This document shows positions 46,922 to 60,084 of a stretch of DNA of 64,000 nt, piece by piece. The DNA comes from Venturia oleaginea (Eukaryota > Ascomycota > Dothideomycetes > Venturiales > Venturiaceae), in assembly GCA_013176395.1 (NCBI GenBank), contig JABMLP010000024.1, positions 248,001 through 312,000 on the forward strand, written 5' to 3'. A program made the translations under genes and the position numbers. Below the pieces are notes generated by a model. It did no database searches, was not told the origin of the DNA, and saw only the letters and a list, made by a program, of their open reading frames with translations. Each line of letters begins with the position of its first letter. Position 1 is the stretch's first letter.

Positions 46922-49900
46922 ATGGCCGAGATTGAGGGGGATGTAGAGCTGAGGAATGGTCCCAACGGTGACATTGAGAAAGAGCCAGGAGAGCCGGCGC
47001 ATGTGGAAGAGCATGTCCAAAAGGACGGGCTGAAGAGGCAGCCTCCAACAATAATCACGACCGGCGCACCGGAGAATGGAAACGGAGAGGGGCAAAGTGC
47101 CAACTCGACACCAACCATCGCCGTATCAGATACAGCTACCCCTTCTGTCACCGACTTCTCTTCTCCTCAGCGCTCCCCATTTGCCCAAGATGGACACCAT
47201 GGCATCGAGCGGCCAGAGTCCCGCACTCCTATACCCTCACGAAAGCGAACAGATTCGCAGTCTACAACCAATACAACAAACACCCAACGTTCATCGAAGA
47301 GCTCGATGGTCTTTGTGGTAAAGTCGTTGGAGAGTATAGCCGAAGCGAAAGAGGCGCGGAAGAACAAAAAGCTCGTGGAATCGCTACAAAGGGCTTTGGC
47401 TGCCATCAAAGGGGATGGAGATCCCACCCATCTGAGCCCAGAAGTTCTCTTCGAACCACTACAGCTTGCGTCGGAACTGCAGACTGTGCAAGTGGTCACG
47501 ACTGCGTTGGACTGCATTGGAAAGCTTATAAGCTACTCCTACTTTTCAATACCGGAGGCGCAAGCGGAGCAACCTGAAGGAGCACCCTTGATCGAAAGAG
47601 CCATAGATACAATATGTGACTGCTTCCAGAGTGAGGCAACGCCGCTCGAAGTTCAGGTCCAAATCGTTAAATCTCTCTTGGCTGCAATTCTCAACGACAA
47701 AATCGTTGTCCATGGAGCTGGCCTTTTGAAAGCTGTCCGCTTGACGTACAACATCTTCTTGCTTTCAAAAAATAGCCCCAACCAAATGTTGGCTCAGACA
47801 GCGTTGACTCAAATGGTGGGTACGGTTTTCGAGAGAGTCAAGACTCGGCTGGACATGAAGGATGCTCGTACCAATGCCTCAAAAACGTCTCTCAAAAGAG
47901 AAGAAGATGATGATAGTGGAGACGAAGACGTGGACAATAGCATGAGCGCAAATGATGGATCTACCGTTCTTGAGGGCACGGAAGGTTCTGAGGATTCAGA
48001 GGCGGCCTCGACAGCACCCAACGACATCCCTGTAGAGAAGCGCGACGCTCCAAAAATCACTTTACAAACGTTCGAGACTCGCAAAAGTTTCGATGATGCT
48101 AGAATTCAGGATTCGGCACCGACGCTCGTCACGCGACTCAAAGAAACACCAGCTAAAAAACGGACAGGCTCCACAACAGACATTTCTACGAATAGCAACC
48201 AAGAAGGGAACTCCGAGGCTTCATATGAGGACGAGGAGGATGAAATCTACATGAAGGATGCTTACCTAGTTTTCCGCGCCATGTGCAGGTTGAGCACCAA
48301 GCCACTGTCCGTTGAGCATGTCTTGGATCCGAAATCGCAAGGCGTGCGGTCAAAATTGCTTTCTCTCTACATAATTCACACCCTCCTCAGCAACCACATC
48401 CAAGTATTCACCTCACCTCATTCGACCATCCGAAGCAGTACCAATGATGAACCAACGTCGTTTGTGCAGGCGATCAAGCAATATTTGTGTTTAAGCTTGA
48501 GTCGCAACGGGCCGAGCTCAATGAAGCAAGTCTTTGAAGTCAGTTGCGAGATCTTCTGGCTGATGATGAAGGACTTACGCGTCATGCTCAAAAAAGAGAT
48601 CGAGGTCTTCTTGAAGGAGATCTACTTCAACATTCTTGAAAAGCGCGTTGCACCGGCATGGCAGAAGCAGATGATATTGGCCATGTTGACGCGACTGGCT
48701 GGCGATTCTAGAGCCATCGTCGAAGTTTATCTCAATTATGATTGCGACCGCACAGCTCTTGACAACATGTTTGAAAGGATCATCGAGCACCTTTCCAGGA
48801 TTTCGAGTACGCCTGTAACAATCACATCAATTCAAGCGCACTCGTTCCAAGACCATCTAGCAAAAATCGCCGAAAATCCTGCCAAGAAATGGGGACATCG
48901 TGTCGTTCTACCACCATTAAACACGGGGTCAATTCACACTCCAGTAGAGGTTGATCAAGGATATCCGGCAGAATATGCTATGAAGTATGAGGCCCTGGAA
49001 GCGCTTGTCCAGATTCTGCGATCGTTGGTCGATTGGTCACAACAAGCCATGTCTGAGACGGCAATGGTCCCAAATGGCGAGTTCAGAGGATCTGTCGAAG
49101 AATTTCGAGACTCTCTAGAGCGACGAGATGTGTCACAAGTAGCTTCGCCGCACCTTGGAGGAACTGACAGTCCCAGTGCCGGCTTTGCCACTCCTGTCGC
49201 CGAAGACGACCCCACCCAACTCGACCGGGAAAAACAGCAAAAGACCGCAATGTTCAATGCCATCCGACAATTCAACTTCAAGCCTAAACGGGGTATCAAG
49301 ACGCTTATCGATAGTGGCTTCATCAAATCAAGTGCACCGAGAGACATTGCCCAATTTCTGCTCATCAATGACACTCTCAATAAAGCCGCCCTTGGAGAAT
49401 TTCTCGGCGAAGGAGATCCCGAAAACATTGCGATCATGCATCAATTCGTTGACCTCATGGATTTTAAGCAAACGAGATTCGTGGATGCTCTGCGACGGTT
49501 CCTGCAATCTTTCCGACTTCCTGGCGAGGCACAGAAAATTGATCGCTTTATGCTCAAGTTTGCTGAACGATACACTCTTGGAAATCCAAAGGCTTTTGCC
49601 AATGCGGATACAGCTTATGTTTTATCATACTCCGTAGTGATGCTGAACACCGATCAACATAGTGCGAACGTGAAGTCTCGCATGACTCCCGAAGACTTCA
49701 TCAAAAACAACAGAGGCATCAACGACAATGCTGATCTTCCGGATGAATACCTGAGAGGGATTTATGAGGAGATCGCTAAGAACGAGATCATTCTTAACTC
49801 CGAGCAAGAAAAGGCAGCAAACCTTGGCCAGATACCGCCACCATCAGCAGGTCTTGCTGCTACGATCGGACAGGCTGTAATGAATGCCAGTCGTGATCTT

Positions 49901-52900
49901 AGGAAAGAGGAATATGCACAAACTGAGGAGATTGCAGAGAGGACCGAGGCACTGTACAAGACTCTGCTGAAAACGCAACGACGCGGTCTTTCAAGAGTGC
50001 AAGTATCCAAGTTTATCCCAGCATCGTCCTTCAAACACGTTGGTCCCATGTTTCAGGTGACATGGATGCCTTTCTTGACTGCCTTGACCGGCGCTGCTCA
50101 GGAAACCCAAAATCTTGAGATGGTCAAGCTGTGTATGGAGGGCCAGAAGCTGGCCATCCGAATTGCATGTTTGTTCGACCTCGACGACGCCCGTCAGGCA
50201 TTTGTGGCTTCTCTGGCGAGATTCACTAATCTCTACAACCTCAGTGAGATGCAAGCAAAGAACCTGGAAGCCCTGAAGGCGCTCTTAGAGGTTGCACAGT
50301 TAGAGGGCGACTCCCTTAAAGGTGCCTGGAGAGAAGTCCTCACTTGCATCAGCCAGTTAGATCGCTTCCAACTCATCTCCACAAGTGTTGACGAAGGCGC
50401 GCTGCCGGACGTTCTCAAGGCTCACACTCAAAGTCGTGGCACACAGCGAAAAAATCTTAAAGTGCCCAAAGGTCATCGTCCAAGAGCCCAGAGTGGCAAC
50501 CACAACTTCCAAGCCGACATCGCGACAGAGAGCAGATCTGCAGATATTATCCGTAGCGTGGACCGCATTTTCACCAACACTTCAAAAATGACAGGCGAGG
50601 GCATTCTCTACTTTGTGAAAGCCCTGACGCAAGTGAGCTCGCAGGAGATCCAGTCGTCTGGTCAATCGGAGTCGCCACGAACTTACAGTCTTCAGAAGAT
50701 TGTCGAAGTGAGTGGATACAATTTGACCCGTGTTCGTTTTGAGTGGGCGAGCATTTGGCAAGTTCTCGGACAGCATTTCAGTGAGGTTGGCTGCCACACT
50801 AATACTAACGTTGTTTTCTTTGCGCTCGACTCACTGCGACAACTTTCCATGCGCTTCATGGAAATCGTGGAGCTTCCTGGTTTCAAGTTCCAGAAGGACT
50901 TTTTGAAGCCATTTGAGCATATCATTGGCAATTCTCAAGTAGTGACTGTCAAGGATATGGTTCTGAGATGTCTGATCCAGATGATACAGGCAAGAGGCAA
51001 GAACATCCGGTCTGGTTGGCGGACGATGTTCGGCGTATTCACTGTTGCTGCTCGCGAACCTTATGGTGAGTGCTTTTCAGCAGAAATATGAACAAGCTAA
51101 CCAGTGAGCAGAGAGTATCGTGAACCTCGCCTACGACAACGTGACCCAAATCTACAACCTCTATTTTGGCGTTGTGATCTCACAAGGCGCCTTTGCGGAC
51201 CTGATCGTCTGCTTGACACAATTCTCGAAGAATCACAAGTTCCAGAAGAAATCATTACAAGCCATTGAGATGCTCAAGTCGACTGTTCCGAAGATGCTGA
51301 GGACGCCAGAGTGCCCGCTCTCTGCAAGGAGCGGAAAGACCAAAGATGCTCCGACATCTGATGCACCCTCACAACCAACTCAGCAGACAGAAGAGGAGCA
51401 ATTTTGGTTTCCTGTTCTGTTTGCTTTCCATGATGTGCTTATGACTGGTGATGATCTAGAAGTCAGGTCACGGTATGAATATTCTTTGTGGCCACGGCTA
51501 CCTAAACTAACAGCGCCGCAGAGCACTAAATTACCTTTTTGAAACACTGATGAAATATGGCAAACAATTCCCTCTCGACTTCTGGGATATTTTATGGCGT
51601 CAATTATTATACCCAATTTTCATGGTGCTCCGCTCGAAGTCTGAGATGTCCAAATTTGCCACCAACGAAGAACTTTCAGTCTGGCTTTCCACGACCATGA
51701 TTCAAGCCTTGCGAAACATGATCACGCTTTTTACACACTTCTTTGACTCGCTGGAGTACATGCTGGACAGATTCTTGGACCTGCTTATTCTTTGTATTTG
51801 TCAAGAGAACGATACCCTGGCCCGCATTGGCAGCAACTGTTTACAGCAACTTATCCTTCAAAACGTCGGCAAGTTCACTCCAGAGCACTGGAACAAAATC
51901 GTTGGTGCATTCGTAGAGCTTTTCGCTCGCACTGAAGCCACTGCTCTGTTCTCTGCTGCAACGTCCGCCTCTTTCTCCAGGCCGGTGCCGAATGGCAATG
52001 GCTTACACCTCCCTAGCCCGACGCAGTCCGATGCAACGAGCATCTCCGATCTCCCACTCAGCACCACAGGCTCAGAACACGATATGAATAGCCAAGGAGA
52101 CAACGCGCTAGGAATCAACGGAGTTCCTTCACAATCCTCACGGCCTCGTGTCTCTAGCGATGCGGATGAGATCGACTCTCCTACCACACCTCGTCCTGGA
52201 AACCACCAGCCTCACGACCTAGAAGAGTTCCGCCCCGAGTCCGGCTCGCAACAGACTCCCGTTGTGGTTACCGCCGCCCGTCGGCGATTCTTCAACCAAA
52301 TCATCACCAAATGTGTCCTCACTCTCCTCATGATTGAAACCGTGAACGAGCTCTTCTCCAACGATGCAGTATACGCGCAGATACCCTCTGGGGAACTCCT
52401 CCGTCTCATGGGACTTCTTAAAAAGAGCTACCATTTTGCCAAACGTTTCAATGGCGACCGCGATCTGCGAACTCGACTCTTCAAAGAGGGATTCATGAAA
52501 CAACCGCCCAACCTCCTCAAACAAGAATCAGGTGCTGCCTCGGTCTACGTCAGTATCCTCTTCCGCATGTACCATGACACCGGTACTGAACGTCTTGCTT
52601 CACGCGAACAAACGGAAGCAGCACTCGTCCCTCTCTGCGCCGACATAGTCCAATCCTACGTCGACCTAGACGAAGAAACCCAACAACGCAATATAGTCAC
52701 TTGGAGACCTGTTGTTGTCGATGTACTTGATGGGTATACACATTTCCCGACAGAGGAATTTGCCAAACACATCGGTACCTTTGGGCCGCTGGTTATCGGG
52801 TTAATGAATAGGGAGATGGGACAGGATTTGCAGAGGTGTGTTCAGAGTGTCATTGGCAGGGTTCTCGAGGAGAGGCTTGGTGTTGAGGTTGGCGGGGCGA

Positions 52901-52998
52901 TTATGGGGAGAGGAGTCAGTGTTGCCGGGACGCCGATGAGTGAGAGGAGTAGTTCTGGTTTTGGAGGTGGGGAGAGAAGGGAGAGTCGGGGACGTTGA
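46922..52998 (+). CDS. Large Sec7-domain Arf guanine exchange factor
   Basis: Activates Arf GTPases at the trans-Golgi and is needed for vesicle formation; counterpart of yeast Sec7 and mammalian BIG1/2. Three exons (46922-51065, 51112-51472, 51522-52998) give 1993 residues. After an acidic, Ser/Pro-rich start comes a DCB region (about 140-290). An acidic loop and a HUS region follow (about 440-640). The Sec7 domain spans about 765-960 and contains SFRLPGEAQKIDRFMLKF, with the catalytic Glu869, and SYSVVMLNTDQHS. The rest consists of helical HDS repeats. Both introns restore conserved text (REPYESIVNLAYDNV; EVRSRALNYLFETL). The C-terminal tail is Gly/Arg/Ser-rich. The length agrees with fungal Sec7 (1900-2010). 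Confidence 0.95.
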
Positions 52999-54258
52999 AA
53001 AGACTGTCAGTCTCATGAAGGACTGGCCTTTCTTCCGTTATGGGTTCGAGCGAGTTTGGTAAGCATTGTTAGATATTGGCATGAGAAAATGTATGTTGGA
53101 CGTAGGGCATCATTGTGGAATATGTTGGGAGTTTTGGAGGATGAGAACATTATAACACAACGCGGTCTTTCATGCCGTCTTCCTTCGTGTCCTCTCGCTC
53201 TCACTCCCGCTTGGCAAAAGGAAAAGGCTCTGTTCCTGAGGAATTATCTTTGACACATCACGCACTATTAAAGTATTCTTTGAGCATGCGGAATCAGAGT
53301 GAGCCTGTATCTTTCCGTGCAAAATTCAGCACCACCAAAAACAAACTGGCTCCTTTGTATCATACTTGATCTGATATCCATAACGAAGTCTTCCTGGCAA
53401 CCTGGAAAAACATATCGCAGGCAGTGAAAATGGTGTCAAAGGGCGCGAGAGTTTGAACTCAGCAGACTCTTGTGGCTTTCGAAGGGTGAAAGCGAAGCTG
53501 AAAAGTATAATTGGCTGTGTCCATTGACGAAATATGCTTGTTAGTTGTGGAAGGTTATTCGGGCTAATTGACACATATAGACTTGAAGTGTTGCTATGTT
53601 ATTGTCATCAGATGGAAACAGTTGAGCGAGTCCGTCCAGTCATATTCGTGAGGGATTTGGTGACCAAACGTACTCCCATTCATCAGCCTCTTTTCGTGTC
53701 TAACATGGGCTCCTTTTACTGACCTTAATCACTCGCTCTGTCATCTTAAACACTCTCGCCTTATGCTTTACCTCATACTTCACCTGGCCTCTCACGCGCA
53801 CCTCGTGTCCTCGTCCAACCACACAGCATCCATGTTGACCACCGCCGACTCGAGCCAATTTACACTGGTACCATTTCCATCTGCCGGGTCATTTTAACTT
53901 CACTCACCTCACACACCTACCGACCTTACAACCGACCTTGAAGGTCTACCTTGTCCACCGGTACGCTCACGCTGCCGTCCTTCGTCCATCGCTTCGTTGC
54001 GACACGAGCTGGGTAATGATAGCGGCTACACGTTCGGACATTGGTCAAGTCTCCAAGTGGCCGATTGAACAATGATCGATCAATTGCACATAAATTGTCC
54101 GGCTGCCTCTTCTGTCAGTGACCTAGGTACCTCAGTAGGGCCAAAGTCTACGGCAGCTAAATCTGAAAATCAAGAAATGGCAAACTTACATACTGCCCTG
54201 CAACAAGAGAGCCTTGGTCGAAATGGTCAATGATCAATCTATCTACCAATTACGCTCC
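52999..54258. other. Intergenic stretch, nothing recognised
   Basis: Lies between convergent 3' ends. Short frames only; no repeats or RNA gene seen. Confidence 0.5.
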
Positions 54259-54927
54259 CTACAAACTCCACACTTCCAAATTCCGATACCTAGCAACAAG
54301 CGGCTGCATTTGCCTAAACCCGATCCTCCCACCCTTGACCATTGTCCCTGTCTCAACTTCCGTATCATCGAATTCAAAAACCAGCAATCCATTGATGGAA
54401 AACTTCACATACTTCCCATCCTTCACAATCTCCACCTTATAAAAAGTCCCTTTCACATCGCCAACATCAGGCAACGGATCAGCCCCCTGAGCAACAAGAT
54501 GAAACCCAGGAGATTTCCTCAAATTCGCCACATGAAAAAGCCGCTCCTCCGGCCACCTCCTACGAAAATACGCGGCATGCAATGATTTAATATCAGAAGA
54601 ATGATACTGCGCATAACTCCCATTCCTCTTCTCCAACTCGGGATCAAAGATACTTATATCCGTAACGCTGGTTGCGCCGAAGAAGACCATTGCCAAACCC
54701 GGTTCTTGGGCGGGTTGGAAGTCCCAGGTAATGCGGATGCGGTCGGGGAAGACTTCGGGGAGCCAGTAGACGAAGTACTCGTCTTCTTTGCCGGCGCCGG
54801 AGAGTTCGAGGGTGGAGTTTATGGTTGTAGCGGTTAGAGGGCCTTCGGGGATCCAGGTTGAGATTGAGTTGGGGTTGGAGAAGGTGTTGCGGTAGAGGAG
54901 GGTTTCTGGTAGAATTGGGTTTGCCAT
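54259..54927 (-). CDS. DUF1961-like concanavalin-fold protein
   Basis: An intronless 222-residue protein. I chose the ATG at 54927 (MANPILPETLLYRN) because the frame upstream is opened only by a TTG. The pattern YWLPEVFPDRIRITWDFQP, then GLAMVFFGA, a central SLHAAYFRRRWPEERLFHVANLRKS (split here: SLHAAYFRR / EERLFHVANLRKS) and a closing GGRIGFRQM recall the DUF1961 family, which has a concanavalin A-like beta-sandwich and is often near carbohydrate genes. No signal peptide is seen, so it should be cytosolic. Its biochemical function is unknown. No carbohydrate gene is adjacent. Confidence 0.8.
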   Translation of the reverse strand: MANPILPETLLYRNTFSNPNSISTWIPEGPLTATTINSTLELSGAGKEDEYFVYWLPEVFPDRIRITWDFQPAQEPGLAMVFFGATSVTDISIFDPELEKRNGSYAQYHSSDIKSLHAAYFRRRWPEERLFHVANLRKSPGFHLVAQGADPLPDVGDVKGTFYKVEIVKDGKYVKFSINGLLVFEFDDTEVETGTMVKGGRIGFRQMQPLVARYRNLEVWSL

Positions 54928-56534
54928 TATGGAGGTGGATGGGAGGATGTGACCAGCGTATTGATGTTTGACCTGCTGGGAGATAGAAGATGTATATCTA
55001 TTGGTCAGCGGTCTGCCATGATCTCGATACAAGAAACTTCAAGTCCGCGTGTCAATATCATTGGTCCAGAGATTCAAACTCGAATGAGGTCCCAGATTGT
55101 TATTCTATAGATGTGTCTTGGTGTTTGATGGGGTTGAGATTGCCGAGCTTTTCTCTAGATTATGTCGGTCGAATTCCAGCCGATGTAGGGGATCAAAAGT
55201 AGAATAGTGGGACACCGGAGATGCTTTCAAGTGTGGAATGGCAAGAAACAAGCAAGACATACAAAATGGCATATTCGATGCTGTTTCCACATGCCGCGAC
55301 GTTGAATCAGACGTTTGCATGCCTGCAAACATGATGTGCTCGAATGCAGGACTCATTTGGCAAACAGATCGGTGACTAGGTATGGAGATCGAGGATGGGC
55401 AGAGGTCAACAGGTTTATCCTTGGTAGCGGGCTGCAAATCTGGCGTATCGGGTGTCGCTCAGTGGGGTGGAAAGAAGGCGACGGTTTTGGTAGCGATCTG
55501 TTATACCATGGCCATGGTTCGACTTGGACGATCAGGAACTAGAACATAGCGTCCTTCGAAAGCCGTGAGGACGCGTATTTGATGGAAAACTGCTGTTTGA
55601 GGATTGTAAGATACGAGGGAACGGCAGCTTTATGTATTCGTAAGGCTCGTATCAGACCTTGATCAGGCACGAGTCAGGCAACGTAAGATAGTGCCTGAGG
55701 GCTTCGTATACACACGGCTGCGCCTCCGGGCATCATGATAGGCTGGCAGAGCTGCTAGGCCCCACCTGGAAGGGGATTTGCTTCCACTACTGTGACTACT
55801 GGTAGCTGCCGGGCATTAGCAGCTGTGATACTTAGCCACCCGTCTGTGCAATGTGCAACGACCTCTCGGTACGACAGGGAATAAAACGTCGTCTCCAATC
55901 ACTTGCTTCTGCCGAGAGCTGGGAGACATGGCAAAGAACGAGGCCCGGTCTAGAATCTGCTATGGACAATCGTATCGTACCACCCGCAGCTATCAGCTCT
56001 CTCACTACCCAACCCCTTTCGTGCAGTCTTCCACAGCTGCGCTCGGTCCTTTTGTCAAAAGACTTCGCCGACGAGAGTCCTCGCTGCTACGAGGTACTGC
56101 CTACTGCCAGTCAAGACGCCGACTGCCATACGGGACACACTCTTTTCAAGACGCGCGAGGCTGAATGACTTCCCGACGAGCGACGACTTGCATCGAAACC
56201 GCCCTGTTCCTCCCCATTCGCTGCCCTGCACAGCCTCTGCCCATCACAAGGCTCGATATCGTACCACCGAATTCCCACCCGCAGGATCCGAGGACAAGAC
56301 ACCAGCGCCCTGATCGCTAGGTACGAGTCGAAATACCTCCTGCCTGCGCTGGCAGGCTCAGCAAGCGTGGCTCGGTCTTCGAGAAACTCGTCGAGGAATG
56401 GAAATACCGACGCAGCAGTCGGAAGAAGAAAGTCCTCGATCGTGACTATTCCGGCTCACGAAACAACCTCGTCCTTTTCGTCCGCTGGCGACACGTTAAC
56501 ACCAGTATCCGATCCGCTAAGGCCAAAGCCAGTC
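54928..56534. other. Intergenic; right part may be coding for the SLN1 N-terminus
   Basis: The left part shows nothing. From 56169 to 56534 the frame of the SLN1 kinase is open and Ser/Arg-rich (RKSSIVTIPAHETTSSFSSA) but has no ATG, so it is either leader or belongs to a coding exon reached by splicing from an upstream start I could not place. Confidence 0.45.
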
Positions 56535-59500
56535 ATGTTCAAAATGCGGATCGGGATTCGTCTGCAGTTGGGACTGCTGGTGTTGAGCGCATCGCTGATG
56601 GCCCTGATGGTATTGACCCTAGCAATTTGGGTAAGACAATACAATCGCAATTGCCGGATGAATCGCTGTTCTAACGTGAGAATCTAGTTCACCAATCATA
56701 GTTTCGTGCTTGACATCAGGTTCGTTCCTCGGACAAGAATTTTAAAAGTTGGGGTACTGAATTGCGTTTTAGATCCCAAAGATTGGTTCTTACCGCGTCC
56801 CTCAAAGCAGCCAACATTGGCGCCGCCCTCTCGCTCGTCTCAAGCAGTGTAACGGCCGTGTCTACGCGAGCGCTGATCCAAAGTGCCCTCATGAGATATG
56901 CGCAAGGAAATAATACGGACGCCAATTGGTCTCGGGCCATTCAGGATCTTAACACGGCACTCAATGGCGCAGTGAGACGCGGAATATTGATGCAGGCACA
57001 GGTTTATGCGACAAACGACAGTCTGGGTGCGAATACAACAGTGCTGAGAGCCACTGGTACCGATCTGCAAGATGTGGTACAATTACCATACACGTATCCA
57101 AATGGGGATCCTGTATATCTTGGAGATAATACCGCACTTGGATATCCGGCTGAACTATACCCAAACTTGACGTACGGAACCAGTTGCTATAGTGGACCTT
57201 CGACCTCAAAAAGAGCGTGTTTTGGTGGCATGGTTTTGGACTCAACGAGCATGCTCTTTATAGGACCATGGTTGATCAACAGCACGTACTCTCTTGCCTC
57301 CATGACCTTGCCAGTAATCAACAATACTTCACGAGACGATGTCCTTGGATGGATGACCATAATCGTGGACGCTGTCCTGATCACTAATCCAATTCAGAGT
57401 CAGCAAGAAGGCTTGGATCAGACTGGCGTGGCTTTGATCGTGGGACCGAATGATGTTACCAATAGACTTCCAGCAGGAGTTCTCAACGCCGGGTCTCATG
57501 CTCCAGAAGATCTCACCGCCCGCTTCGTCGTCCCGCCAAACAATACGATGCACCGGCACGAGGGAACAATCGGTGGTAATCTATCTTTCAATTACAACGC
57601 ATTTCCTGCCGTTAAAAAAGGCTGGACGCACCCGCCTTCAAGCTGGAATCTGGCAGGCTCGTACCTGACCACAACCAATGAACAAGGAATCAAGGTGTCC
57701 GTTGGCTATGCGACAATACCGAATGACAATTTCGTGGACTGGCTCCTACTGGTCGAACAATCCCATCACGAGGTGTGGCAACCGATAACCAAATTACGGA
57801 CTGTCATACTCGCCTGTGTCTTCGGAACGCTTGGAGGTGTGCTGCTTTTGATTATTCCAATTGTGCATTACTCCACCGCCCCTATTCGCCGCCTAAGAGA
57901 TGCGACTAGGAATTCCGTGTTGGCTCCTAGGTACGATGCTGGTGAGGATTCGAGCGAACGCACCAACTCGGCAGATGAAGAACTATCGCCAGGTGTGGAT
58001 TCTGAACTGGCTCGCAAGGAAGGGTTCTTCGCCGGAATATCGAAATGGAGACACCGGAATGTGAAGACTGAATCTGAAATTTCGGAGGAGAGAAAACGCC
58101 GGCAATTCCGCATACCAGCCAAAGTGAAGGATAGGGAACATGTCATCTTGGACGAATTGACGGATCTGACGACAACTTTCAATGAGATGTCGGATGAACT
58201 GATGGTGCAATACGAGACGTTGGAAGAGCGGGTTCAACAACGGACAGCCGAGCTTGAGGAAAGTAAATTGGCGGCAGAGGCTGCGAACGAAGCCAAAACA
58301 GTATTCGTGGCCAACATCTCCCATGAGCTTAAGACGCCCCTCAACGGTATTCTCGGGATTGCCCAGGCATCGCAAGCAGAATCGAGTCTTGCGATTGTGA
58401 AGCGCGATATGAAGATGATTTTCAACCAAGGCGACCTGCTCAACAAGCTCATCCAGGACCTCCTTCTCTTCAGTAAAAACCAGGTGGACCACAACATCGT
58501 GCTTGAGGAGGGCGAATTCCGTGTTCGAGACATCACAAGTCAGGTCTTCTCAACGTTCTCGTTGATAGCCAAGGAGCGGGAGGTGGGTTTCAAAATCGTG
58601 TTCGAGGGTCCGAATGATTCAGCCGTGTACGACGGAACCAGGGCCAGTGATCGCAAAGAGTTCGGCCCATTCGGAAGCGGTCGAGTGAGGGACATGGTGC
58701 TCTGGGGCGACAAGACTCGAATTGTACAGGTCGTGAACAACCTCACGTCAAACGCCTTGAAGTTCACTCCCGAGGGTGGCAATGTATGTGTCATCGTTCG
58801 TTGTCTAGGCGAACCTGAGAGTAGTCGAAGAGGTTCGGTGTTGTCGAAGCAGACGTCGTTGTCGAGGCAGGGCTCAGGACGGAAGTCGAGGCAAGCGCCT
58901 ATACAAGAAGCCAGCTCAGAGCGTTCGGTGACACCCAGTTCGTTCAACCACAAGCAGCCGATGACTGCGACGGCAAACGAAATCAACGCCATAGATCATC
59001 CGGTCCAGAAGTCTCCAGCATCGCGTACTGGGAGCTCTCCACCTGTGAGTGCTCGAGATGTGCTGTTTGAATGGGAGGTTGCAGATACTGGCCCGGGCAT
59101 GCCTGAACATGTTCAAGCGAGGGTGTTCGAACCCTTCTTCCAGGGCGATATGGCCTTGAGCAAGAAGTTCCAAGGCACAGGGCTGGGTCTGAGTATTTGC
59201 GCTCAACTTTCCTCGCTGATGTCCGGGTTTATGGCACTGAAGAGTCAGGAGGGCATTGGAAGTACATTCACGATGCGCGTTCCGCTCAAACAAATCGGCA
59301 CTCGATCCGATAGTTCTGCATCTTCACAAGCTCCAGGCTCGACACGATTCAACTCGCCTCGCAACAGTATTAGTGGCGAAAGCTTCCATCTAGCGGAAAA
59401 CTGTTACGACATGGACACACCAGGACACAAGGAAGACAATTCCAAAAGTACACACAGTTTTGCTAACATATCTGAGATGCGAGCCAATGGTGCACCACCG

Positions 59501-60084
59501 CCTACGACTCCGTCACCTCCGCCAACTTCGAAATCCGCCGCTGCCTCAAAGGATTCAGGCGTAGCATTAGACCACGCTCGAAGTTTAAAGATCCTCGTTG
59601 CCGAAGACAACAAGACGAACCAAGTCGTCGTGCAACGCCTTCTCAAGATGGTGAAGGTCACTGATGTCACCATTGCTGCAGATGGCAAAATAGCATACGA
59701 CGTTGTCCGGGAGAATATGGCCAAGACTGATAATTTTGACCTCATCTTCATGGATGTTCAGGTATGTCTTCATTTTCGCTGCAACCCATCGCCTGCATCT
59801 AATCTTCGGTCGCAGATGCCAAATATGGATGGACTCGAGGCCACAAAACTCATACGAAAAGCTGGCTACCAAGGCCCTATTGTCGCCCTCTCCGCTTATT
59901 CGGATGAGGCTAATGTCAAGGTAAATTGCATTTCGTCTACACCTTTGAGGGAAGCTAACCAATCTCTTCGCAGAGCTGCCACGAAGCAGGCATGGACGAC
60001 TTCGTCTCCAAACCCATCCAGCTCCCCCGCCTAAAGCTCGTCCTAAAAACCTTCTGCCCAGCAGAAGACGCCGAAAACCGATGA
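56535..60084 (+). CDS. Hybrid histidine kinase, SLN1 osmosensor type
   Basis: A plasma-membrane osmosensor of the HOG pathway, SLN1 class (group VI hybrid kinases). Five exons (56535-56630, 56688-56719, 56773-59761, 59816-59920, 59974-60084) give 1110 residues from MFKMRIGIRLQLG, which resembles the usual family start. Helix 1 spans about 8-32; an extracellular sensor of about 350 residues with many NxS/T sites follows; helix 2 is at about 388-410. After a linker and coiled coil come the H-box NISHELKTPLNGILG (His560), the N-box NNLTSNALKFTPEGG, then DTGPGMP and FQGTGLGLSI. The receiver has VAEDNKTN, the phospho-acceptor Asp1037 in LIFMDVQ and the Lys in VSKPIQ. The output is to an Ypd1-like phosphotransfer protein, not seen here. 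The start could lie further upstream. Confidence 0.92.
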
